Shown here piece after piece: positions 1 to 12,279 of a stretch of DNA of 64,000 nt; the first letter of the stretch is position 1, and every line of letters starts with the position of its first letter. The position numbers were made by a program, and so were the translations under genes. The notes below the pieces were generated by a model. That model was not told where the DNA came from, ran no database searches, and saw only the letters and a list, made by a program, of their open reading frames with translations. The DNA comes from Laguncularia racemosa (lineage: Eukaryota; Streptophyta; Magnoliopsida; Myrtales; Combretaceae): positions 1,364,001 through 1,428,000 of the forward strand of contig JBBMOL010000012.1 of assembly GCA_037954665.1 (NCBI GenBank). Direction: 5' to 3'.

Positions 1-180
1 TTCGAGGAAGGAGGGAATGATGAGGATCAATTAGCATCTAAAATGAAGGAACCAAAATCCCATGATCTATTAAATGATATTGGAGGCCCGATGACTCGAG
101 CTAGAGCTAAGAAGATTAACGAAACTCTACAAGGATTATTCATGAACCTACAAGCTAAGGAATCAAGTTACACTAAATGA
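1..180 (+). pseudogene. C-terminal end of a chromovirus polyprotein (element X, cut by window edge)
   Basis: Frame 1 is open from the window edge to a TGA at 178-180. It reads FEEGGNDED near the start and GPMTRARAKKI further on, ending in ...ESSYTK. The acidic GGND stretch followed by a basic TRARAK motif is the usual tail of plant Ty3/gypsy chromovirus polyproteins. The codons for the acidic part coincide with a polypurine tract (6-17), and the LTR begins directly after it, so about the last 54 codons lie inside the 3' LTR. The rest of the element is to the left of the window. The fragment has no stop, but intactness of the whole element cannot be judged. The same tail, more decayed, is seen at the LTR starts near 43114, 48350, 59480 and 61620. 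Confidence 0.7.
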
Positions 181-711
181 GAACCAACACTTATCAATTT
201 GATTCACGTTTCCATTGAGGGATGCAATGATTTAGAGGCCTTAGAATAAATTAATTTTATTGAACTAAAAAGGGAGAAGCACATTCGATTTTGTTATTTG
301 TTATGTTTTTGTTTTATTTGTTTAGTTTGTAATTTATATTATTTAGTTACATATTCGGTTACATGAGAATAAGGAAACAAATAGATTAAGCAACTTAGGT
401 TTTTTTCATATTGTTGTATGTACACTATAGAAAGCCGTGTAAAGGGCTGGCCATGAAATATCTTATCATTGAGATAGAACATACATTTTCGTGGATTATG
501 AAATCCCCTTTTTGGTTCTTTTGCAAAAGAACTCTTCCATAGGAATTCTTAACCCAATTACTTGGAAAGCCCTTTGATAACTTAAGTTTCAGTCAAGATG
601 TGTGATTGGGGTCTAGTTACGCAACACTTATTCAAGACGATGCTCAGGGTAATTGAATCCAATAGCATTGTTGAGGTTCTAGGTTTAATATACCTAGGGT
701 TTCGCGCATCA
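18..711 (+). repeat. 3' LTR of element X (chromovirus), inserted in LTR-A1
   Basis: The LTR starts TGATGAGGATC directly after the purine run GGAAGGAGGGAA (6-17), which looks like the polypurine tract, and ends ...CGCGCATCA at 711. Its 694 bp is close to the 651-678 bp LTRs of element B, which start TGATAGGA and end CACATCA. From 712 the sequence matches LTR-A2 from about 8217 onward, so X is inserted in the 5' LTR of element A. The target-site duplication should be AATTA (712-716), but the left copy lies outside the window. Boundaries are by eye. Confidence 0.65.
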
Positions 712-2596
712 AATTACTCTCTACAAAAACCTAAAGGAGACTAAAGGAATATAACGAGGTTCAATTCCATTTATAAGAGTTAAGGATTCTATAATAGGAT
801 TTCAATTATGATTATGGAATTACAAACTTATACAAATGCTACATGTTTATCAAAGTTTGGATCAAGGGAAGAGGCAAAACGAATACCGAGTCAAGCGACT
901 CAAGAACCCAAATCAACAAACTGAAAAGTAAGTTCACTATCTAATGAATTTTGTTAGATTTTTACAAGTTTTAGGATTTAATTAGGCTTAGGATAAAAAA
1001 AAAATTAAGAATTAGAACAAAAGAATTGAAATTAAGGTGAAAAGGGTTCGTGAAGAGATACCAAGAGATACACAACTTCCTAATATAGCTATGTTTCATC
1101 TCATGTTAAACCCAGACTGTATAGAGAGATACATGGCCTCCTAACACGATTGTGTCTCGCCTCATGTTAAATCGAGGCTATACAGAGAGATACACGACCT
1201 GCCAAATATGGTTATATCATATCTCGTGTTGTACCTAGACTTTATAGAAAGATATAGGCCTCCCAACACGACCGTGTCTCACCCTGTGTCAAAGTATAAA
1301 ATACACAGAAATGTAAATGGCCTTAGGCATAGATGTGTACTATCCCATGTTGAGTTATAGAACCTTTAACATTGCCGTGTTGAGTGAATCATAACCCATT
1401 TGTTTACCGATTTAAAACCTAATTAAGCTAATTTCCACGTAACCTAAATAATTAGTAAGACCTTAGAAACTTTAATAGACTAAGAGAATTAAGAGGTTAA
1501 CTTATTCTTAGATTAGTACTAAGAAGTAATCATTGTTGTATTTACATATTTTAAATTAGCTTTAAGTCAAGAACAAGTTGTGCTTAAGGTTGCAATATCA
1601 AGTATGAGTAACTTGTGTGTTTCTTGCATTTGTTTAAGTTAGAAAATATTGTTAAAATGGATTAATTAAATGATCGGTTAAGTATTTAAGTGCATGTTAT
1701 ATGTGCTTGGCTCGGCCTAAGGGCTCATAGTGGCAAATCTCTAGGGAGTACCTCAATGATCCTTGTGTGACATTATTCTTAGTGGAGTTATGCTTGGAAA
1801 TGATCTAGCTTGGTTTGAGTGTTTAAGTAATCATAGGTGTAGGCCTTATAGTGACGGTTCTTATCACCAAGCTTAAATGGTTTAAATGATCATGAGTGTC
1901 AGGCCTATAGTGGCAGTTCCCATAACCAAGTTTAAGTATTTAAGGGATTATAGGTATAAGGCCTATAGTGGTAGTTCTCATCACCAATTCATGTTCTAAA
2001 TGTTTAAGTGTGTTAAGGGGGTCATGAGTACCCTATTGCTACTTGTGGATTTAAAGTTTATCATGAATTAGTGGTAGGTTGTTTAAACACCGCATAATGT
2101 ATGTGAAATATGTTCATGTTTATTCATGCGTATGCGTTTCTATTACATGTACTGGGTATTAGCCCACCCTTCGAGGAATATTTATTTTAAATACAGGTAT
2201 TGAGGGTGTTGATAAGTCAGAAGGTAACCTAGGATTGAATGAATCAGAAAGGGAAGAAGAAGATGATTATCATTATTATGGTGATTAGAATTTAGGAAGA
2301 ATGATGTTATTTATATGTAATAAATAGTGGTTTTTGGAGAATATTAAATTAGAATTTTATATATTTCCACTTCACTAAATGTTGATTATGGATGAATGTT
2401 AATCTTGTTTCAAGATTTGAAGATGGTTTAGAATGTTTTTATATCAAGTTAAAAATATTTAATATATATATTTGAATTGTGATTTATAGAAATTGCAAGA
2501 TTAAGAAGTATCAAAGTAAGTTTAGAGCCTTAATGTGTCATTAGGAGATAAGGACACATGGCAAGTTATAGCACTGTCGGGTTTCGGGGTATTACA
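712..2596 (+). repeat. LTR-A1, 5' LTR of element A (5' part missing)
   Basis: The stretch aligns with 8217-10340 apart from a duplication present only in the right copy. It ends ...GGGGTATTACA at 2596, followed by a degenerate primer binding site. It contains a 61-62 bp tandem array (1066-1310) and, at about 1815-1990, three diverged copies of a unit of about 57 bp built on the phrase 'catgagtgt..ggcctatagtggcagttcccatcaccaa'. No open frame worth calling is present. Confidence 0.8.
1066..1310 (+). repeat. Four-copy 61-62 bp tandem array with ACACGA..CGTGT motifs in LTR-A1
   Basis: Units begin with AGATAC/AGATAT at 1066, 1127, 1188 and 1250, a period of 61-62 bp. The better units carry near-palindromes such as CAACACGACCGTGTCT (about 1265-1280) and TAACACGATTGTGTCT (about 1142-1157). 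The same array is in LTR-A2 at about 8575-8830. A similar motif at a similar period occurs in the leader of the unrelated copia element F (36712-36900). Confidence 0.75.
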
Positions 2597-2603
2597 ACTT
2601 AAA

Positions 2604-2615
2604 CAGTATCAAAGC
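2604..2615 (+). other. Degenerate primer binding site of element A
   Basis: CAGTATCAAAGC lies 7 bases after the LTR end. It matches 9 of 12 positions of TGGTATCAGAGC, the initiator-Met tRNA complement used by most plant LTR elements. Position and order fit, but it is mutated. Confidence 0.55.
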
Positions 2616-3079
2616 CTAGGTTTATGATTTTTAAGGACTTAAGTTTAGATCTACGAAGAACAAGTTGTTGATCTTTAGGTAATTAGGTTTTGATTTATAA
2701 AGAATAGGTTGTTGATCCTGAAGAGCTTAAGTAATGATCCTTAGAACTAAGTGATCATCAATAGACATAAGTTTTAATCAATAGAACATAAAAAATGATC
2801 TTTAGAGAAATCAAGTATATAATCTATAAGATTGTGAGATATGAAGAGAGTGGAAAAATATGGATGTTTATTTATTCAGTAATCTATTTTATTATATTAT
2901 TATTTTGTTTTCACTTAATCCAACTGTTAAGTTATATGTATATATGAGTATACATTATGTATAGAGGTATATGTGTATATATCTATGTAACATGATATTA
3001 ATATTAACTGATATTGACCTAAGTATATTCGATTATCTTTTCTCAATAGAATACCCCTAAGAAAAATTACTTAATCAAG

Positions 3080-4575
3080 CACATGAATGGGTGCTGGACG
3101 TAGCAACCCTAATGAGGAGGATATCCAAAATCAGCAGCTACAAGGAAGAAGGGGTCAAATGACTAAAGAGACAATCTGGCTACTACATACTGTAAATCAC
3201 TTAATGAGATAGTTAATACAACAACACCAAGCCCCCAATGTCCTACAGCACAAGAACATTAATGAACCCATTAGGTTTGATAGGTTCATTAAAGTGGCTA
3301 AAGAGTTTAACCCTAGAGTGGATGACCTAATCAAGGTTGAGGATTGGATATAAGAAATTGAGAAGACATTTGCTATCTTTTAGATACTAGAAGATCGGAA
3401 GGTCAATTATGTTGCATTCATGTTAAAGGTCAATTATACTATAATACAATGGTGGGCCTTAGTTCCCAAACTTGTAGGAGAATGAATGAACTGGGTAGTA
3501 TTTAGAGAATTGTTCTATCATAAATATTTCCCTAGTTGCTCTAGGGATAGGATAGAGAATGAGTATTACAACTGTAAGCAAGGGGACTGAACAATTGAAG
3601 AGTATGAGGTAAAATTGAACCGTCTAGTCTAATTCCTTCTTGAAAATGTCCATAATGATGATGGGTCATAAGTTAGAAGATTTATGAGAGGCTTAGATTT
3701 AGACCTTCAACTTGAGATTAGGGCCTTTCAATTGAATACTTATGTTGAAATGGTTGAGGATGAGCTAATATCACGGTTGAGGATTAGATATAAGAAATTG
3801 AGAAGACATTTGCTATCTTTTAGATACAGAAGATTGGAAGGTCAAATATGTTGTATTCATGTAAAGTCAATTATACTGTAACACAATGGTGGCTTTAGTT
3901 CCTAAACTGTAGGGGAATGAATGAACTGGGTAGTATTTAGAGAATTGTTCTATCATAGTATTTCGTAATGCTCTAGGATGATAGAGAATGAGTATTACAA
4001 CTGTGAGCAAGGGACTGAACAGTGAAGAGTATGAGGTAAAATTGAACCGTCTAGTCCAATCCTTCTTGAAAATGTCATAAGTGATGATCATGAGTTAGAA
4101 GATTTATGAGAGGCATAGATTTAGACCTTCAACTTGAAATTAGGGCCTTTCAATTGAATACTTATGTTGAAATGGTTGATAAGGCTAAGTATCTCGAGCA
4201 AAGCAGAAAAATTATAAAGGAACAGAGGAGCCATAGAGCGGCAATAACTTTGGGAAAAAGATCTGCCTCAGGTGGAATGGGATAAAACAAAGGCAAGAGA
4301 CATCAAGTGCATTAGAACATAACACAAAGCGTTGCAGTCGTCCTCTACAAATCAAACAAGTGCCTTTGGCACTTTATATAGCAAGCTCGAATGTCAAACG
4401 CACTAGATGTTATGGGTCTCACGAGCCGAAAGAGCATAGATGGCCAAATGATGCATGCTTCTCCTATGGGAAGATAAGATACATTAGCAAACACTACACC
4501 AAGAGGTTAGTTCCCCTAATCTTTAGTCATGTATGTAAGCAGAGGGGACATAAAGTAGTCAACTGTTCTTAGGGA
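3080..4575 (+). pseudogene. gag relic of element A
   Basis: Pieces in several frames read as a retrotransposon capsid region: EFNPRVDDLIK, then KTFAIF, WW near 3450, FYHKYFP, IEEYEVKLNRL and FMRGLDLDLQLEI. The C-terminal part (4360-4572) holds zinc-knuckle remnants ending VCKQRGHKVVNC, with the first cysteine of that knuckle lost. The protein would package element RNA in virus-like particles. Many stops and frameshifts make it non-functional. A block of about 430 bp (3331-3766) occurs twice in tandem, the second copy at 3770-4175. The homologous gag in element G (42200-43086) has only one copy. Confidence 0.7.
3331..4175 (+). repeat. Direct tandem duplication of a gag block of about 430 bp
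   Basis: Copy 1 (3331-3766) and copy 2 (3770-4175) both run from GGTTGAGGATT.GATATAAG to ATACTTATGTTGAAATGGTTGA. Copy 2 is shorter, mainly through single-base losses in short homopolymers (for example GTGGGCC against GTGGC, CTTGTAGGAGAATG against CTGTAGGGAATG, CAAGGGGACT against CAAGGGACT). Few of the differences are plain substitutions. See the matching finding for the assembly-error possibility. Confidence 0.85.
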
Positions 4576-4689
4576 CAAGTAAGAAATCAAGCAGGCCTAG
4601 CTTAATAGGCAGCTAGGCCTCTAATGAGGGGGCAAGGTGATAGACCACAGGTAAGGGGTCCTAGACAGCAAGTTCCTACCTAGGTGTTT

Positions 4690-7600
4690 ACTATTCAACA
4701 ACAGCAATACTAAAATATCTTTGACATTGGTAACACTGTAAGTATGCTTCCAGTACAAACCTACAATGCTTATGTATTGTTTGATATCAGTGCATCTATA
4801 TCCTGTATGTCTAAGAATTTTGTATGTGCATGTGTATTGAATGTTGAACACATAGATGATTGTCTGACTGTTAGTACTCCTTTAAGAGTAGGAGAAAAAA
4901 TAAGTAAAATATGCAGAGAAGTGGGAATAGAGATATAGGATAAGGTGATGCCAGTAGACCTCTTGATCTTAAAGATGATAAAGTTTGACATCATTTTGGA
5001 TGTCAATTGGTTGTTAAAGTACCATGCCACCATTAACTGTCACAATATGGTGGTGCAATTCAGTATACCAGGAGAAGAATATTTTGAATATAAACTAGAA
5101 ATACAAAGACCCAACAAATTGCCCACTTATGAGATGTGGGGAAGAAACATACTGGCAGCCATAGCTACTTAAGCAAGTGAAGAAGCCAAAATAGAAGTAG
5201 TACCTATAGTGAGGGAGTTATCAAGAGTGTTTCTAGAGGACCTTCTTGGTTTACCTCTAGCTAAGAGATAGAATTTAGTATTGACTTGGTGCTGGGCACA
5301 CTACCAATATCAAAACCAGTCTATAGGATGGCATTAGTGGAATTAGAAGAACTAAGGAAGCAATCACAGGAGCTATAGGATAAGGATTTCATTAGACCTA
5401 GTGTTTCTCCTTAGAGTGCACCAGTCCTCTTTGTTAAGAAGAAAGAAGGGAGCATGAGATTCTATATAGACTATAAAGAGTTAAACAAGGTCACTATTAG
5501 GAATAAGTATTTTCTTCTAAGATAAATAATCTATTTTACTAGCTGTAAGGAGCTCAAGTGTTATCAAAAATAGACTTGTGATCATGATACCACTAGTTGA
5601 GGATTAAAGAAGAAGATATTTAGAAGTTAGCTTTTAGGACCAAATATAGGCACTTTGAGTTTTTTGTGATGCCCTTTAGACTGATGAATGCACCTGCAGC
5701 ATTCATGGACTTAATGAACAAAATATTTAGGGATTTTTTTGGATAAGTTTATAATCATTTTCATAGACGATATCCTAATATACTCTAAAAGTAATGAATA
5801 ACATGAAGAGCACTTGAAAATAGTGTTGGGCGAGTTGTAAGAAGAAAGATCGTATGCTAAATTCAATAAATGTGAATTTTAGCTATAATAAGTGGTTTTC
5901 TTGAGTCATGTGGTTAATAGAGATGGGACATCTGTAGACCTAGAAAATGTGAGAGTTATAGTGGATTGGCACAAACTAAAGACAATCATAGATATGAAAA
6001 GTTTCTTAGGTCTAGTTGGCTACTATAGAAGGCTTGTAGAGGGATTTTCCAAGATAGCAACTTCTCTCACCAGATTGATACAGAAGAATATGAGATTTAA
6101 GTGGGATGATAGATGTGAAGCCAACTTTCAGATGCTCAAAGAGAAACTTGTGTTAGCGCCAGTTTTGGCATTGCCTAAGAGTAGAGAAGAATTACCTAAC
6201 TCAAGACGTAGAGTTGGTAACAGTAGTATTAGCCTTGAAGCTATAGAGGCATTACCTATATGGGAGAAAGGTGTTGGATCTTTACTAATCACAGGAGCCT
6301 GAAGTACATATTCACCTAGAAAGTGTTGAACACAAGACAAAGAAGATGGTTGGAGCTGATAAAAAATTGTGATTTGGAAATCCAATACCATCCAAGAAAG
6401 GTTAATGTAGTGGTAGATGCCCTCTATAGAAAGAAACAAGGTAATGTAGCTACTCTCATCACTTCACAAAAGCAATTATTGGAAGACATGCGTAAATTGG
6501 AGTTAAAAATTTTAACTCAAGAAGTGAGAGCAAAAATGACTACTTTACATATACAGCCAAACATAAAGAACATAATCAAAACTGACCAAGTAGAAGATAA
6601 TAATATACAAGAGATAAATAGCAAAATGGAATAAGGTTAGGCTCTTGAATTCAGCATGGACATAGAGGGAACCATGAGATACGGAACCAAATTATGTGTG
6701 CTAGAAGATATAGAATTGAAGAGGGAAATAATGAAAGAGGCACATTACACACCTACACAATACATCCGAGAAGCACCAAAATGTATAAGGACCTAAAAAG
6801 TCATTATTAGTGGAGGAACATGAAAAGGAAAATAATTGAATATGTAACCAAGTGCCTCACTTGCCAATAGATCATAATCGAGCATCAAAGGCCAACTGGA
6901 GAATTACAGCTTCTTCTAGTATCAGAATGGAAATAGGAGCGTGTGACAATGGACTTTATTACAACCCTCCCAAATACTAAAGAGAAGTAGGACACAGTTT
7001 AGGTAATAATAAACAGTTGACCACGTCTGCTCATTTTCTAACTATTAGAGTGGGATACAAGCTGGAGAAATTGGCCCAAATATTTATACAGGAGATAGTC
7101 ATATTGCATGGAGTGCTAGTGACCATTACTTCTGATAGAGACATAAGATTTATAAGCAGATCTAGAATAACTTACATAAAGCATTGGGCACCAAATTGCA
7201 GTTCAGCACTGCATTCCACCCTTAGACGGATGGGTAGTTTGAGAGGACTATATAGATTCTAGAGGACTTACTTAAAGCCTAGGCATTAGATTTTGGAGGT
7301 AATTAAAATGAGCATATACCTTTAGTTGAGTTTTCCTATAATAACAAATACTAAGCAACCATCCAAATGGCCCCTTATGAAGCTCTTTATGGAAGAAGGT
7401 GTAGATCCCCACTACATTGGGATGAAGTAGGAGAAAGATAGATGTTGGGACTAGAATTAGTACAAGAGACAGTGGACAAGGTGAAGCTGATCAAACAAAG
7501 GATACAAACTACTCAATCTAGATAAAAGAGCTATGTAGATAAGAGAAGATGCCATTTGGAATTCCAAGTGGAAGACAAAGTTCTATTGAGAATTTCTCCA

Positions 7601-8020
7601 ACCAAAGGTGTAATTAGATTCAGTTTAAGTGGGAAGTTGAACCCGAGGTATATAAGCCCATCTGAGATATTAGAAAGAGTGGATATTGTAGCTTACAAGT
7701 TAGCTTTTCTGCTAAGTTTGGCTTGGGAACATGACGTTTTCCATGTGTCCATGCTAAAGAAGTATGTACTCGACCCAGATCAGATAATAGCTTTAGAACC
7801 ATTAAATGTGTAGCCATACCTGTCGTTTGTTGAGAGATCAGTTAGAGTTGTGGATACTAAAGAACAAGTGCTAAGATAGAGAATGATTCCCTATGTTAAA
7901 GTGTAATGGACAAATTAAACTAAACGGGAAGCGACGTGGAAACAGGAAGAAGCGATGAGAAAAAAGTATTTAGAACTCTTCTATAATCAGGTACTTTTGA
8001 GAATGAAATTTTTTATAAAG
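4690..8020 (+). pseudogene. pol relic of element A: protease, RT, RNase H, integrase, chromodomain-like tail
   Basis: Domains run in order. The protease-like segment (4744-5172) has YVLFDISAS where YxLFDTGA is usual, so the DTG active site is lost. RT (about 5180-5890) includes VKKKEGS, a badly broken core and FIDDILIYSK near 5760, which keeps the DD pair. RNase H (5892-6440) starts FLSHVV and QRRWLELIKN is readable, but the segment with the first catalytic Asp is deleted at about 6190. Integrase zinc and core (6640-7540) are heavily broken. The integrase C-terminal domain (7556-7813) includes LLRISPTKGV, FHVSMLKKYV and ALEPLNV. A chromodomain-like EATWKQEEAMRKKY tail follows (about 7926-7970). 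Numerous TAG/TAA stops make it non-coding today. Confidence 0.75.
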
Positions 8021-8029
8021 GAGAAAGAA

Positions 8030-10340
8030 TGAAAATACTCGAAATTACATTATTTTATTGAAAATAAATTATAACGTAAAGCTAAGGTCAAAAGAGGGAT
8101 TTCATAAAACTTGAGGAGCAAATGGAACGTTTCCTTGAGGTGGTATATAAGCCTATAATGACCTAGTTCCTCCTTTTTTGCCATTTTATATAGTGAGACA
8201 GTAAATTAGAAAAGAAAACACTCTCTATAGAAACCTAAAGGAGATTAAAGGAATACAACGACATTCAATTCCATTTACAAGAGGTAAGGATTCTATAATA
8301 GGATTTCAATTATGACTATGGAATTACAAACTTGTACAAATGCTACCTGTTCATTAGAGTTCAGATCAAGGGAAGAGGCAAAACGAACACCGAGTCAAGT
8401 GACTAAAGAATTTGAATCAAGCACTGAAAAGTAAGTTCACTAATTGATGAATTTCATTAGAATTTTACAAGTCTTAGGACTTAATTAAGCCTAGGATCAA
8501 AGAGAACTAAAAATTTGAACAACTGAATTAAAATTAGAGTGAAATGGGGAAGAGAGAAATTAAGGTTCACGAGGGAGTACCAAGAGACATACAGCCTCCT
8601 AACATGACTGTGTTTCATCCCGTGTTAAACCCAACCTATACAAAAAGATACACGACCTCCTAATATAGTTGTATCTTGCCTCGTGTTAAACCTAGACTGT
8701 ACACAAAGATACATGCCTCCCAACATGGTCGTGTCATGCCTTGTGTTGTACCCAGACTTCATAGAAAGATACACGACCTCCCAACGCAGTTGTATCTCAT
8801 CCTATGTCAAAGTATAAATACATAAAAAGGTATATTGTCTTTAGTACAGCCATGTACTATCTCGTGTTGAGTTATACGACCTTTAACACAATTGTGTTGA
8901 GTGAATCACAACCTATTTGTTTATTGATTTAAAACTTAATTAAGTTAATTTTTACGCAACCTAAATAGTTAGTAAGACGTTAGAAACTCTAATAGACTAA
9001 GGGAATTAAGAGGTTAACTTATTCTTAATTTAGTATTAAGAAGTAATCATTATTGTATTTACAAATTTCAAACTAGCTTTAAGTCAAGAACAAGTTGTGC
9101 TTAAGGTTGCAATACCAAATATGTGTAACTTGTGTGTTTCTTGTGTTTGTTTAAGTTAGAAAATATTGTTAGAATGGATTAAGTAAATGGCTGGCTAAGT
9201 GTTTAAGTGTATGTTATATGTGCTTGGGTTGGCCTAAGAGCCCATAGTGGTAGATCTTTAGGGAGTACTCCAATGATACTTGTGTGACATTGTCCTTAGT
9301 AGAATCATGCTTAGAAATGATCTGGGTTGGTTTAAGTGTTTTAGTGATCATGGGTGTGGGGTTTATAATGGCAATTCTCATCACCAAGTTTAAGTGGTTT
9401 AAGTGATCATGAGTGTAGAGCTCGTAGTGGCAATTCCTATCACTAAGTTTAAGTGTTTAAGGGATCATGAGTGTGGGGCCTATAATGACAGTTCTCATCT
9501 CCAATTTATGTTCCAAATGTTTAAGTATGTTAAGAGGGTCATGAGTACCTTATTGCTGCTTGTGGATTTAAAGTTTATCATGAATTGGTGATATGTTGTT
9601 TAAGTACTACATAATACATGTGAAATATATTTGTGTTTGTTCATGCATGTGCACTTATGATCATGGATGTGAAGCCTGTAGTAGCAGTTCCCATCATTAA
9701 GTTTAAGTGGTTTAAGTGATCATGGGTGTTGAGCCTATAGTGACAATTCCCATCACCAATTCATCTCCAAATATTTAAGTATGTTGAGGGGGTCATGAGT
9801 ACCATTTGCTGCTTGTGGATTTAAAGTTTATCATGAATTGGTGATATGTTGTTTAAGTATTACATAATGTAAGTGAAATATGTTTGTATTTGTTCATACG
9901 TGTGTGTTCGTGTTACATTTACTGCACATTAGCCTACTCTTTGAGGAAATTTTATTTTGAATGTAAGTATTGAGAGTGTTGATAACCCAAAAGGTAACTT
10001 GGGATTGAATAAAACAAAAAGGGAAGAAGATGATTATTATTATTATTATGGCAATTAGGATTTAGGAAGAATAATGTTATTTATATGTAATAAATAGTGG
10101 TTTTTGGAGAATATTAAATTAGAATTTTATAGTCTTTTGTTGCATTAGATGTTGATTATGGATGAATGTTAATTTTGTTTCAAGATTTGAATGATGATTT
10201 GGAATGTTTTTATATCAAGTTAGAAATATTTGATATATATTTGAATTTTGATTTACAAGAGTTGCAGGATTAAGAAGTATCAAAGTAAGTTTAAAACCTT
10301 AATGTGTTCTTGAAAGATAAGAACACATGACAAGTTATAG
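8030..10340 (+). repeat. LTR-A2, 3' LTR of element A
   Basis: The LTR begins TGAAAATACTCG directly after the purine tract AAAGGAGAAAGAA (8017-8029). It matches LTR-A1 from 8217 to 10340, where similarity stops about 24 bp short of the expected TATTACA end. It carries its own copy of the 61-62 bp array (about 8575-8830) and an internal duplication of about 250 bp at 9404-9908 that LTR-A1 lacks. Confidence 0.8.
9404..9908 (+). repeat. 250-bp tandem duplication inside LTR-A2
   Basis: The block from GATCATGAGTGTAGAGC (9404) to the GTGCACTT region (about 9657) recurs from GATCATGGATGTGAAGC (9659) to about 9908. Shared landmarks are CTGCTTGTGGATTTAAAG and TTTATCATGAATTGGTG. LTR-A1 has this block once (about 1880-2130), so the duplication arose after insertion or in one LTR only. 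Confidence 0.8.
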
Positions 10341-12279
10341 TATAGTTCATATCACAAAAAAATTAACTTGAGAAAAGTTTCTCAATGGATTGGAAATAAT
10401 ATATAATAAATATGCATGCACAGCAAGTATTTTTGTATGGAAAAGGACGTAATATAAGGAAAACGACAAAATGTTATTTATGTACAGCGACAAGTCAAAT
10501 ACTGAGGTGAGACCATACATTATTCTGAACCCGATCCGCACTGTCGTACGAAGATATACGTTTCAGAGCACAGAACCCTAAGCTAGCAAGCAACTAGAAG
10601 GAGAAAAAAATAAAATAAAAGAAAGGGTATAGAGAGAGAATCTTCTTACCTTGCAAGCCACTTCAGTAAAGGTAGTAGCAGAAGAAGATTCCCAGTTCTA
10701 ATTTCTTAAGAGGCTTTATTATTCTTTTAGGCAGGGTTTTTTTTTTTAAAGCTTTGTGGGTGCGTTACCTTAAATTAGAGTCGTAGAACTCGAGCTAAGA
10801 TATTCCTTCCTTGGAAGCAAATATTATATTCTTTTTTATCGTGAATGTTGTTTCATTTAGATTAGATATTCCTCTCTCTCTCTCTCCTCTCTCTTCTCTC
10901 TTCTCTGTCCTTGAAAATATGCACTTCAAATTCTGAACACATTAAGCAACTTTTGAAGCCAAAAAAGAAAGCCGCAGTGGTCGATTGATACTTATAAACA
11001 CACCATTTGAATGTGTACTCTCTCTTCTTATGCTTTCGTCTAAAGCAATTTTTCATTCTCTGATCATGGGTACATTCAACTATCAATGCTAATAACAAGA
11101 TTAAAAAAAAAAAAATACCAAGGATAGGTCAAGTAGGAAAATTCTTATATAAATTAAGTGATTTATCGATACATTTATTTTTAATATTTATTTATTTTTC
11201 GGTGATTATAGAAAATGATAATTCAAACTTGATTCATTATCCATCTACTATAAGGATCAATGTTCATGACATTAGAGTATCTATATTTTTATATATTTTT
11301 AACTTTTAAATTTACATATTTTATCATCATAAAATAAAATTAGCCCCCTGCTAATTTTTTTTGGTCAAGAATTGTTTCTGCCATGTGATAGACATGTATG
11401 TATAACGTGAAGAACATATAAACTTTAACATGCTGTCTTACGTGGGTATATGACAATACATGCTTAGTTTTGGAGTCCATTTTTATCGATTTTTTATTTT
11501 TATTTTTTCAATTATTAAATGGAAGCCTAGGTTCTCATGTTTAACCTTAACCCCGACGATTTAACCTAAAAGAATGGAATAAACCCACTTTTCTTGACTT
11601 TAAGGTGGGTATCCACTAAGATTTTTAACCTTTTAACAAAGAACCCTAAAGCAAGTTGTGCACACGGCAATGCAATATTCCGTTATTTAACCGCCAGTCA
11701 TTAACTTAATATCTGACCCTTTACGGTGCCCACCATGATTTCAAAGTGAAAGAATAATACTTTAGAACACATAAAGCTTGCTATTGTATAAGCTAGCTCA
11801 AGGTATCCCAAAAAAAAGTTTAAATAAATAAATAAGGAATTCTTCACATACTCGTAGAATTATTTTAGATCGCCAGTTAAAGGATTGATTCAGGAATTTA
11901 ATGGTCGTTCAGTCTTACCAGTTATTGTCGTCCCAGAATTGCTATGCGGGGATCGTCGAATAAGGCTATGCAGGGAGTTTTCATTGCATACCACATGGAT
12001 AGTCTAAGTGGCATATGGCAAAAAATCGTCGCAAAGCCCGAGCAGTTTCTTTTCTTTTCTTTTTTTATCTTTTTATGTTGTCCTTATAATTTAAAATAAA
12101 TATAATCTAAACTAATAATAAATAAAATAATATTTTTATATTTATATCATTGATAAATATAATAATGACAATTTACATTCTCCTAATTGTATAACTGCTC
12201 AAGAAATATAAGATTAGTATAAATAAAATAAATTTGAAACATAGAACGAAATAACATATTGCAAAATACAATTACCTTG
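10341..12279. other. Intergenic, no gene recognised
   Basis: AT-rich unique-looking DNA. At 10560-10720 there is a purine-rich stretch with CTTAC/CTT contexts that could be a minus-strand 5' splice site, but no supported exon follows. A CT-rich microsatellite lies at about 10872-10907. The AT-rich block at about 12060-12290 is a diverged copy of one at 22980-23165. Confidence 0.5.

Larger units (their letters stand above)
712..10340 (+). mobile_element. Element A: decayed Tekay/Del-like Ty3/gypsy chromovirus with long LTRs
   Basis: Two diverged direct repeats (712-2596 and 8030-10340) flank an internal region holding, in order, gag, protease, reverse transcriptase, RNase H, integrase and a chromodomain-like tail. 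This is the Ty3/gypsy order, and the long LTRs plus chromodomain end fit the Tekay/Del lineage. All reading frames are broken by stops and frameshifts, so the copy is dead. The first roughly 190 bp of the 5' LTR are outside the window, displaced by element X. The last roughly 24 bp of the 3' LTR are missing, because similarity to LTR-A1 stops after AAGTTATAG at 10340. No TSD can therefore be shown. Element G is a related copy of the same lineage. Confidence 0.85.
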
